Under the pieces are notes generated by a model, which was given only the letters and a program-made list of their open reading frames with translations, did not search any database and was not told the DNA's origin. The position numbers and the translations under genes are program-made. Source: Eisenbergiella intestinigallinarum (GTDB taxonomy: Bacteria > Bacillota > Clostridia > Lachnospirales > Lachnospiraceae). Taken from it: a stretch of DNA of 19,038 nt. The stretch spans positions 1 to 19,038 of the forward strand of contig DWVS01000363.1 of assembly GCA_019120115.1 (NCBI GenBank), given 5' to 3'. Positions within the stretch are counted from its first letter, which is position 1, and each line of letters starts with the position of its first letter. Of the stretch, positions 12,293 to 19,038 are shown in pieces.

Positions 12293-13924
12293 TTATAAGC
12301 CAGAGGAAGGATTCCTGTCAAATAGGGGAACGGACAGGACAAACGCCGCCCCCTTTCCAAAAGGAGAGGTTTCGTCCAGCCGCACGCTTCCTCCATGAAG
12401 CTCCAGGATCTTTGCGGTGATCGCAAGGCCCAGTCCGGATCCATGCCCGCTCCCCCGCGCCGCGTCTCCGGTCACGAAGGGCCGGAACAGATCCCGCTTC
12501 AGTTCCTCCGGAATTCCGTTTCCGTCATCCGCAATCCGGATTTTCGCGCGTTCCTTCTCTTCTGTCACTTCCACCAGCAGCTTCGTTCCGGGCGGATTGT
12601 AGGCAACCGCATTGTTCACGATATTCTCCATGGCGCGCCACAGAAGCGCCCGGTCCACACAGGCCCAGATGCTTTTCTCCGGAATGGACGCTTCCACCTC
12701 GAACCCCGCAAGCTCCAGCTCCTGATACCTCTCCGCAAAGTATTCCTGAACCAGCTCACAGAGATCCTCCCGCCTTTTGCTGACGGGTATGTCAGGGCGG
12801 TCGAGCCTGCTGTACTCGTGAAAGGTCAGAAGCAGTTCGTTTACCCGGTCGGCTTTTCTGGAGATGGTATCCAGATATTTTTTCTGATCCTCCGGCGCCG
12901 TCAGCCCATCCCTCAGTGCGGCCGCATAGCCCTGAATCACCGTGACGGGCGTCTTCAGATCATGGGAAATATCGGAAAGCAGCTTTCTCCGCTCTCCGTC
13001 CAGCCGCTGCCTTTCCTCCTCGCTTTTCTGAAGCGCCTCCTCCAGGCGCAGAAAGTTATCGGCAAGCTCCTTAAATTCCACGGGTCCGCTGTAGCTCTCA
13101 AGCCCGCTGGGCCGGTCGGCTGCCAGATTGGCCGCGGCTTCGTTCAGCGGGGCAAGAAGCCGCTTCACTCTCCGGCTCAGCCAGAAAACGCAGAGGGCAG
13201 CCGTGCCGAGATAGATCGGGAGGATAAACCATTTGATCCCGTCCACCACCCGATAGAAGAGACGGTATTCCTCCGAACCGGCTTCCCGCATCCAGAACAC
13301 GGCATGCCTCGTAAGCCCCTCCGGATTTTCATAGGAGTACCTGTATATACTGTGTCCCCGTCCGTCACGTCCCATCAGATATTCCAGCTCTTCCCCGGTA
13401 AACGGAGTTTCCCTTTTTAGAATCGTGCCCGATTTCCATAACCGGTTCTCATCCAGAAAGGCATATCCTGTAATGGCAAGACTTCCATCCTCCAGATACT
13501 CCGCACGGGTCAGCAGATAGCTTCCTCCCTCCGCTCCCTCCGGCAGTTCTGCAACCAGAATGCGGCTTTCCGCATCATAGACCGGAATACAGGAAACCGC
13601 CTCTTTCGAAAAGGCTTTTCCCTGCGCATCTCCCTGTTCGCAGATCACGTTTCCCTCTCCATCCAGAACCAGGAATCCGTAATCCTTCCCCAGCCAGGAG
13701 GTTACCGGCAGACGCCCAAGCTCCTGATCCGCCACATCTCCGAGTACCTCAAGCATCCCCGCCGCATTCGGTGTCGGCGCCACATGATCCGCATATACCG
13801 TAATCACCAGATAAATGCCTGTCAGAATGACCAGATTTATGATGGTAAAAAACGCATAGTTTTCCGCCAGGAAACGGAACAGGTCCTCCTTTCTTCTATT
13901 TCCGGTCTTCAATTTTATATCCAA
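12293..13924 (-). CDS. Sensor histidine kinase of a two-component system
   Basis: Membrane sensor kinase (up to 543 aa) that would phosphorylate the regulator encoded just upstream. Two membrane helices (about 25-45 and 232-250) bracket an extracellular domain of about 185 residues, which is the likely sensor. A HAMP-like segment follows, then HisKA with SHDLKTP (His321), and a HATPase domain with N-box ENIVNNAVAYN, DDGNGIPEE, LFRPF and GSGHGSGLGL. The frame overlaps the regulator by 29 bases. Its first possible start is TTG at 13924, almost touching AAGGGGG; another TTG at 13912 is about 13 nt away. Neither spacing is ideal, so the start is uncertain. The signal cannot be read from sequence. 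Confidence 0.93.
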   Translation of the reverse strand: MDIKLKTGNRRKEDLFRFLAENYAFFTIINLVILTGIYLVITVYADHVAPTPNAAGMLEVLGDVADQELGRLPVTSWLGKDYGFLVLDGEGNVICEQGDAQGKAFSKEAVSCIPVYDAESRILVAELPEGAEGGSYLLTRAEYLEDGSLAITGYAFLDENRLWKSGTILKRETPFTGEELEYLMGRDGRGHSIYRYSYENPEGLTRHAVFWMREAGSEEYRLFYRVVDGIKWFILPIYLGTAALCVFWLSRRVKRLLAPLNEAAANLAADRPSGLESYSGPVEFKELADNFLRLEEALQKSEEERQRLDGERRKLLSDISHDLKTPVTVIQGYAAALRDGLTAPEDQKKYLDTISRKADRVNELLLTFHEYSRLDRPDIPVSKRREDLCELVQEYFAERYQELELAGFEVEASIPEKSIWACVDRALLWRAMENIVNNAVAYNPPGTKLLVEVTEEKERAKIRIADDGNGIPEELKRDLFRPFVTGDAARGSGHGSGLGLAITAKILELHGGSVRLDETSPFGKGAAFVLSVPLFDRNPSSGL

Positions 13925-14600
13925 GCCCCCTTACCGTTTTGATATACCGCGGATTTTTGGGATCGTCCTCAATCTTTTCGCGAAGCTTTGAAACGTGAAC
14001 CATCATCGTTTTATCGTCATTTTCAAAAAATTCCCCGTTGATGCTCTCGTAGATCTGCGCCTTCGTATACACCCGGCCCGGGGAGCGCATCAGCTTCAAC
14101 AGAATCTTATATTCCGTCGGCGTGAGGAAAATCTGCTCCCCGTTTTTGGTTACCGTCATCGCTCCAGCGTCCAGGCACAGCTCGCCCAGCGTGATCCGAT
14201 CCGGCCGTCCCGCCTCCCCTGCTGCCGCTCCCAGCTCATAGAAACGCCGGAGATTGGAATTGATCCGGGCTGCCACCTCCATGGGGTTAAAGGGCTTGGT
14301 CAGATAGTCGTCCGCTCCCAGATTCAGCCCCAGAATCCGGTCGTAGTCCTGATCCCTTGCCGATAAAATCAGAATGGGAATATTGCTGATTTTTCTGATC
14401 TGTCTGGTCAGCTCATATCCATCCATCTGAGGCATCATCACATCCAGAAGCGCCAGATCCACATGCTCCCTTTTCATCAGCTCCAGCGCCTTTTCTCCAT
14501 TATCGGCGGATATGACGCGGTAGCCGCTGTTTTCCAGATACAGCCGCAGAAGCTCTACGATATCCCCGTCATCCTCCGCGATCAGAATCGTATATTGCAT
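13896..14600 (-). CDS. OmpR/PhoB-family response regulator
   Basis: DNA-binding output protein of the two-component system, 234 residues. The receiver domain (1-115) has the acidic pocket Glu9/Asp10, phosphoacceptor Asp53 (ALLDVMMP), the SAR switch and Lys in YLTKPF. The C-terminal winged helix (about 135-230) has the typical LTPTEYKILLKLM and IKTVRGLGYKIE motifs. The ATG at 14600 has GGGGAG 7-8 nt upstream. The gene follows the alpha-xylosidase gene by 26 bases and overlaps the kinase gene, so all may form one transcript; control of the GH31 genes is a reasonable guess but no target site is visible. Confidence 0.95.
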   Translation of the reverse strand: MQYTILIAEDDGDIVELLRLYLENSGYRVISADNGEKALELMKREHVDLALLDVMMPQMDGYELTRQIRKISNIPILILSARDQDYDRILGLNLGADDYLTKPFNPMEVAARINSNLRRFYELGAAAGEAGRPDRITLGELCLDAGAMTVTKNGEQIFLTPTEYKILLKLMRSPGRVYTKAQIYESINGEFFENDDKTMMVHVSKLREKIEDDPKNPRYIKTVRGLGYKIEDRK

Positions 14601-14626
14601 GGTATCTCCCCTTTCAAACGTTCTTT

Positions 14627-16876
14627 TTATTCTATTATGACTTCCAGCTCTTCTTCCAGGGACCGGATGCGTATATTCCGGTTTTCCCCTTCGGTATGTA
14701 TCCGGATGGCGCCGCCCCTCCTCACCGCGCGTGCGGTAAGAACCGTTTTCCCTTTCAGATCGGTAACTTCAGTTTCTGCCTCCGCACCGTCCTCAAACAG
14801 GCTCAGATACAGGGTTACTCCGTCGGCATAGGCATAATCCGGCCTGGAGTCCTCAGCGCCTACGGCCAGAATGGTATTGGGCTTAAGCAGCAGGGGCATA
14901 TGAAAATAATCGTAGCTCTCTTTGTGCCATTTTCCTCCGGCCACTTCCTCCTCCGTAAGGATATTATACCACCTGCCCTCCGGCACGTAATACTCCACTT
15001 CGCCGGACGATTTGAAAATGGGCGCCGCCAGCAGGCTGTCTCCCAGCATATACTGTCGGTCCAGGGTTTCACAGCTGCGGTCCTCTGGAAATTCCACAAA
15101 CATGGGGCGCAGCACGGGCGTTCCGTGCTCATGGGAAAGAACCGCCTGTCGGTAAAGATAGGGCATGAGGCTGCACTTCAATTTCACAAATTTTCGCAGC
15201 ACGTCACAGGCCTCTTCATCAAAAAGCCAGGGTACGCGGTAGGAGCTGGAGCCGTGCAGACGGCTGTGAGAGCTCAGCAGGCCGAACTGGCACCATCTTT
15301 TGTAAATATCCGCCGGAGCCGTGCTTTCAAATCCGCTGATGTCATGGCTCCAGAATCCAAAGCCTGCGCAGGAAAGGGACAGTCCGCTTCTTAACGTTTC
15401 TGCCATGGATGGATAGGTTGCAGAACAGTCTCCGCCCCAGTGGGCCGGGAATTTCTGTCCTCCCACCGTCGCCGAGCGGGCGAAAAGCACGGCCTCGCCC
15501 TCTCCCCGCTCTCTTTCCAGCAGTTCAAAAACGGCCTTATTGTACAGGTACGTATAGTAATTATGCATCTTCACCGGGTCCGATCCATCGAACCAGGCGA
15601 TGTCCTTCACCGGGATTCTTTCCCCGAAATCCGTTTTGAAGCAGTCCACACCCATGTCGAGCAGGGTTTTCAGCTTTCCCTGATACCATGCGGCGGCATC
15701 CGGATTGGTAAAGTCCACCAGTCCCATTCCCGCCTGCCACATATCCGTCTGCCACACGTCCCCGTTCGTCTTTTTCAAAAGATAGCCCTGCTCCATTCCT
15801 TCCTGAAACAGCGGGGATTTCTGGCCGATATAGGGATTGATCCATACGCAGATCTTCAGCCCCCTGTCGTGATACCGCTTCAGCATACCCTCCGGGTCCG
15901 GGAAGGTCGCAGGATCCCAAGTGAAATTACACCACTCGAAGGCTTCCATCCAGTAGCAGTCAAAATGGAATACATGAAGGGGAATGTCTCTGTCCGCCAT
16001 TCCCTGAATGAAGCTGCTGGTGGTCGCTTCATCATAATCGGTGGTAAAAGAAGTCGTGAGCCAGAGTCCAAAGGACCATGCCGGGGGAAGCGCCGGCTTT
16101 CCGGCAAGCTCCGTATACTTCTCAATGGTTCCCTTCGGCGTCTTTCCGTTGATCACATAGTAATCCAGCCGTTCCCCCTCCACGGAGAACTGGACTCTCT
16201 CCACCTTCTCACTTGCGATCTCAAAGGACACGTCTCCCTCGTTATCCACCAAAACACCATAGCCCTTATTTGTTATGTAAAAGGGAATGTTTTTATAGGC
16301 AATTTCGCTGGATGTACCGCCGTCCTCGTTCCACATCTCCACGACCTGTCCGTTTTTGACGAAAGGGGTAAAACGTTCGCCCAGTCCGTATATGGATTCA
16401 TCCACATCAATGGCGAGGGCTTCCACCGTATAGGTTCTGCCGGTTTCGTTGTTTCTGATATTTGCCATATTCCGAAACCCTGTACTGGTCAGCTCCCTGT
16501 CTCCGTCCAGGAAACGGATCCCCCAGGAATCAGGACGCTTGTCCACCACAGCTTTTGTTTCGCCGGACTGATAGAGCAGAAACTCTTCGTTTTCCTCAAT
16601 CCTCACATGGGGCGCCGTATTTTTGATTTCCGCAAAAGGACCCCTATACGCCGTTCCGTCAAAATGGGAGATGGATACCTTAATCACATCCTCCATCGGA
16701 CTGGAAAGGCGGATGGTCAGCATTCCCAGATTCAGACAGTCTCCCCGGTTTGCGATATGTTTCCCCGGCGCATAGATGGTAAGCTCCTCTCCGTTTCTTC
16801 TGCTGTCCGCGTATTCTACGGCATAAAGCGGCGTCATTTCCTTTTTTACACACCAGTATCCGTCTGTAAATTTCAT
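14627..16876 (-). CDS. yicI: GH31 alpha-xylosidase, YicI type
   Basis: Retaining glycoside hydrolase family 31 enzyme that removes terminal alpha-xylosyl residues, for example from isoprimeverose or xyloglucan oligosaccharides. No signal peptide, so it acts in the cytosol. I set the start at 16876 (749 aa), behind AAGGAG at 8-9 nt; the longer frame to 17023 would overlap the upstream gene. Similarity to Escherichia coli YicI is very close from memory: CFKTDFGERIP gives Asp416, the same number as the YicI nucleophile, and HWGGDC gives Asp483 beside YicI acid/base Asp482. FARSA, GFGFWSHDI, SSHSRLHG and DRQYMLGD blocks follow. The agreement of numbering supports the chosen start. Confidence 0.95.
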   Translation of the reverse strand: MKFTDGYWCVKKEMTPLYAVEYADSRRNGEELTIYAPGKHIANRGDCLNLGMLTIRLSSPMEDVIKVSISHFDGTAYRGPFAEIKNTAPHVRIEENEEFLLYQSGETKAVVDKRPDSWGIRFLDGDRELTSTGFRNMANIRNNETGRTYTVEALAIDVDESIYGLGERFTPFVKNGQVVEMWNEDGGTSSEIAYKNIPFYITNKGYGVLVDNEGDVSFEIASEKVERVQFSVEGERLDYYVINGKTPKGTIEKYTELAGKPALPPAWSFGLWLTTSFTTDYDEATTSSFIQGMADRDIPLHVFHFDCYWMEAFEWCNFTWDPATFPDPEGMLKRYHDRGLKICVWINPYIGQKSPLFQEGMEQGYLLKKTNGDVWQTDMWQAGMGLVDFTNPDAAAWYQGKLKTLLDMGVDCFKTDFGERIPVKDIAWFDGSDPVKMHNYYTYLYNKAVFELLERERGEGEAVLFARSATVGGQKFPAHWGGDCSATYPSMAETLRSGLSLSCAGFGFWSHDISGFESTAPADIYKRWCQFGLLSSHSRLHGSSSYRVPWLFDEEACDVLRKFVKLKCSLMPYLYRQAVLSHEHGTPVLRPMFVEFPEDRSCETLDRQYMLGDSLLAAPIFKSSGEVEYYVPEGRWYNILTEEEVAGGKWHKESYDYFHMPLLLKPNTILAVGAEDSRPDYAYADGVTLYLSLFEDGAEAETEVTDLKGKTVLTARAVRRGGAIRIHTEGENRNIRIRSLEEELEVIIE

Positions 16877-16914
16877 GTCGGTATTCTCCTTTTCCCAGTC
16901 TGGAGTTTTTTCTG

Positions 16915-19038
16915 TCAGCACATATTTCCAGGACGAAAGGCCGCGGCTTTCGTCCGCCTCTTCCCGATCTGGCGGATCAGAAAATCTCCCTTCCGGAATC
17001 CCAGATCCCCTTCGGAATCCCATTCCACCTTCCCGCTCTCATCCTGATAGCGGATCTGTGTCACGCAGTATTCTCCCTTTTCGTATCCATAACCGTCTCC
17101 CGCATCCTCATACAGGGCAAAGCTTCCATCCGCTCCCGCGTAAATCTGCAGCCAAATCTTCCTGCCTTCCATTTCTGCCGTACTCTCACCCGGCTCCATC
17201 ACCGGCAGGATGGAACCGGCCTTCACATAAACCGGAATGTGATCGATCCCGGCACGGGCCTCAATCTCCCGGCCTCCTTCATAACGTTCTTCCGTATAAA
17301 AATCATACCAGTCCGTCCCCGCCGGAAGATATACCGTCCGGACGGATTCCTCCCCTTCCATGGACTCCGTAATCGGGCAGATCAGAAGGTTTGGCCCGAA
17401 CATATATGCATCCATGATGCCAGCCGCCTTCTCATCCTGCGGAAAATCAAAGACCAGCGGGCGCATCATGGTGCCATTTTCTCTCCAGACCGCTCCTGCC
17501 AGAGAATAGATGTAGGGAAGCAGCCGGTATCTTCCCCGGATGGCGGAAAGGATCGCTTCATAAAAGGGCTCTCCCGACGCGCCGGACTGCCCTGACTCAA
17601 ACTGCCATGGCTCAAATTGCCATGGCTCCCTTCGGCAGTCCGTTCCATGGCTCCGGAAAACAGGCAGAAAAGCGCCATACTGAAACCATCTCACGTACAG
17701 CTCCCGGTACGCCGGATCCTGACAGCCGCTCTCATATTCCCCATTCCAGAACCAGGTATTTCCCTTTTTCGTAAAAAAGGCACCGATGTCCAGCGTCCAG
17801 TAAGGCATACCGCTGGCGCAGAAATGCAGTCCCGCAGCGATCTGGCGGCGCAGAGTCTTCCAGCTGGCAGAGATGTCACCCGACCAGAGGATCGTTCCGT
17901 ACCTCTGGCTTCCTGCCCAGCCGCTCCGGGTCAGATTGACCACCCGCTTTTCACGAAAAGGCATGGGGGACTGATCCTGCCGGCTGTCCGCATTCTCTTC
18001 CGGCGCGCCGGACAGGAAACGTGCGGCGCAGTCTCTCTGTCCTTCATAAACCGCTCTGGCATGATACATGCCGTAAGCGTTCGCCTTCTGACGGGGCATG
18101 ATCTCAGACGCTGCTTCCAGATATTCGTGATACATCTCTCCCGGCTCCGGTTTCAGCTTCCGGCTCCATTCCGGTGTCACCGGCTCGCAGGAATCGCACC
18201 ACCAGGCGTCGATCCCGTACCGGAACAGCCCTTCCTCCGACTGCTTCCAGTACAGCTTCCGTCCTTCCTCCCGGAAGGCGTCATAGATCTCGCTGCCAGG
18301 CAGCAGCAGTCCCGCCTCCTGAAACTCCCGGTAATTATCGCATTCCGCGTTCATGTTCGGCCAGATGGAGATCATGAAATGCACATTCTTCTCATGCAGC
18401 GCGCCCGTCATGGCCGCCGGATCGGGGAAGCGCTCCGGATCGAAGGTTTTCTGGCCCCACAGATCCCCTGTCCAGGACATCCAGTCCAGCACCAGAGCGT
18501 CCAGCCCGATGCCCCTCCTGCGGAATTCCTCCGCCGTCTCCACAAGCTCCTGCGCCGACTCATACCGCTCCTGGGACTGGATATAGCCAAACGCCCACTT
18601 CGGAAGCATGGCCGCCCGCCCCGTCAGAGCACGGAACTGTCCGATCACTTCATCCGGGTTTCCCGCCAGAAAATAATAATCCAGATATTCATCCGCTTCC
18701 GTGTAAAGATAGGAGCCGTACTGCGTATCGCTAAATACCGCCGTTCCCTGAGTGGACAGCAGGATACCATAGCCGTTTCCGGAAAGGAGCAGAGGAATGG
18801 CGATCTTCAGATTGGCCTGGTGCAGGTACTGGGTGGTATGCCGCAGATTCCATACGCCTTCCTCCGCCTGCCCCAGTCCGTACAGCCGCTCTCCCGGCAC
18901 AAAATCCAGATACAGTCTGGTACGGCACAGCTTCCGGTCAAATACCCGGTCCGCTTCCTTAATTCTCTTCTTGATCCCGTCCGGCGTTGCCACTTCCTCC
19001 ACCCGGGTATTTTCATTGATCACCGGGCGGAAAGCATC
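16915..19038 (-). CDS. GH31 family glycosidase, 5' end cut by window
   Basis: A second family 31 glycoside hydrolase, probably an alpha-xylosidase or alpha-glucosidase, without the N-terminal beta domain because the frame runs off the window (reading DAFRPV before an internal GTG at 19023). Counting from that GTG, the catalytic nucleophile is Asp277 in GIDAWWCDSCEP and the acid/base Asp383 in LWSGDISASW. RSHGTDCRREPW and RLLPYIYSLAG are also family blocks. It differs clearly from the neighbouring YicI-type enzyme, so the two are not recent duplicates. WWCDSCEP has Cys where many relatives have Ser or Thr. A PWQFE motif is duplicated at the position of a variable loop. It lies 38 bases before the second GH31 gene on the same strand. 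Confidence 0.93.
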   Translation of the reverse strand, partial: DAFRPVINENTRVEEVATPDGIKKRIKEADRVFDRKLCRTRLYLDFVPGERLYGLGQAEEGVWNLRHTTQYLHQANLKIAIPLLLSGNGYGILLSTQGTAVFSDTQYGSYLYTEADEYLDYYFLAGNPDEVIGQFRALTGRAAMLPKWAFGYIQSQERYESAQELVETAEEFRRRGIGLDALVLDWMSWTGDLWGQKTFDPERFPDPAAMTGALHEKNVHFMISIWPNMNAECDNYREFQEAGLLLPGSEIYDAFREEGRKLYWKQSEEGLFRYGIDAWWCDSCEPVTPEWSRKLKPEPGEMYHEYLEAASEIMPRQKANAYGMYHARAVYEGQRDCAARFLSGAPEENADSRQDQSPMPFREKRVVNLTRSGWAGSQRYGTILWSGDISASWKTLRRQIAAGLHFCASGMPYWTLDIGAFFTKKGNTWFWNGEYESGCQDPAYRELYVRWFQYGAFLPVFRSHGTDCRREPWQFEPWQFESGQSGASGEPFYEAILSAIRGRYRLLPYIYSLAGAVWRENGTMMRPLVFDFPQDEKAAGIMDAYMFGPNLLICPITESMEGEESVRTVYLPAGTDWYDFYTEERYEGGREIEARAGIDHIPVYVKAGSILPVMEPGESTAEMEGRKIWLQIYAGADGSFALYEDAGDGYGYEKGEYCVTQIRYQDESGKVEWDSEGDLGFRKGDFLIRQIGKRRTKAAAFRPGNMC
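17596..17625 (-). repeat. Tandem 15-bp repeat inside the GH31 gene
   Basis: CTCAAACTGCCATGG and CTCAAATTGCCATGG lie directly next to each other on + and encode PWQFE twice on -. One base differs, so this is a small in-frame duplication. Confidence 0.7.

Noticed and set aside
16877..17023. Longer N-terminus for the alpha-xylosidase
   Set aside because: It would overlap the upstream GH31 gene by 109 bases. The start at 16876 has AAGGAG and brings catalytic residue numbers into line with YicI.
15440..17047. 535-codon open frame on + opposite the YicI-type gene
   Set aside because: Mirror frame of a clearly real GH31 gene; no RBS, no recognisable domain.

Overview
The window looks like a chromosomal segment of an anaerobic, gut-type member of the Clostridia, most likely Lachnospiraceae. 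The basis is the mid-range GC content, strong AGGAGG-type ribosome binding sites, a dedicated energy-coupling-factor (ECF) transporter, a clostridial FeoA/FeoB/Cys-rich-protein iron cluster and glycoside hydrolase family 31 (GH31) enzymes. This is judged from protein resemblance only; no 16S rRNA or marker gene is present.

Layout. (1) 1-228: 3' part of a small conserved hypothetical gene on +, ended by a bidirectional terminator. (2) 299-3606, all on -: a YkgJ-type Cys-cluster protein, a D-Ala-D-Ala carboxypeptidase and a secreted Ala/Gln-rich protein. (3) 3665-7018, on +: an iron island with feoA, feoB, a FeoB-associated Cys-rich membrane protein fused to a heavy-metal-binding (HMA) domain, and a short DtxR-family regulator. 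Three DtxR-box-like sites lie in front of feoA and feoB. (4) 7011-11918, on -: a five-gene operon reading phosphoribosyltransferase, fused double ATPase EcfA, EcfT, creatininase-family amidohydrolase, EcfS. It is preceded by a recognisable promoter and a strongly structured leader of about 155 nt, and ended by a clear terminator. (5) 11981-19038, on -: two GH31 glycosidases (one a YicI-type alpha-xylosidase, the other cut by the window end), an OmpR-type response regulator, a sensor histidine kinase and an orphan HicB-like protein.

How the parts fit. The iron island reads as a self-contained ferrous iron uptake system with its own iron-type repressor: the first DtxR box covers the -10 of a good promoter, and a UUCG-loop terminator plus a third box separate feoA from feoB. 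The ECF operon reads as uptake of a small cyclic amide or nucleobase-like compound coupled to an amidohydrolase and an APRT-like phosphoribosyltransferase; its substrate is not evident. The GH31 block suggests degradation of alpha-xylosyl oligosaccharides such as those from xyloglucan, perhaps under the adjacent two-component system.

The least expected structure is a short GC-rich hairpin (GCCGCC, 3-4 nt, GGCGGC) directly in front of the ribosome binding site of three unrelated genes at nearly constant distance. A fourth copy forms, with one of these, a 118-bp composite element in the ykgJ leader. No rRNA, tRNA, CRISPR array, transposase or gene-free stretch longer than 300 bases was seen.
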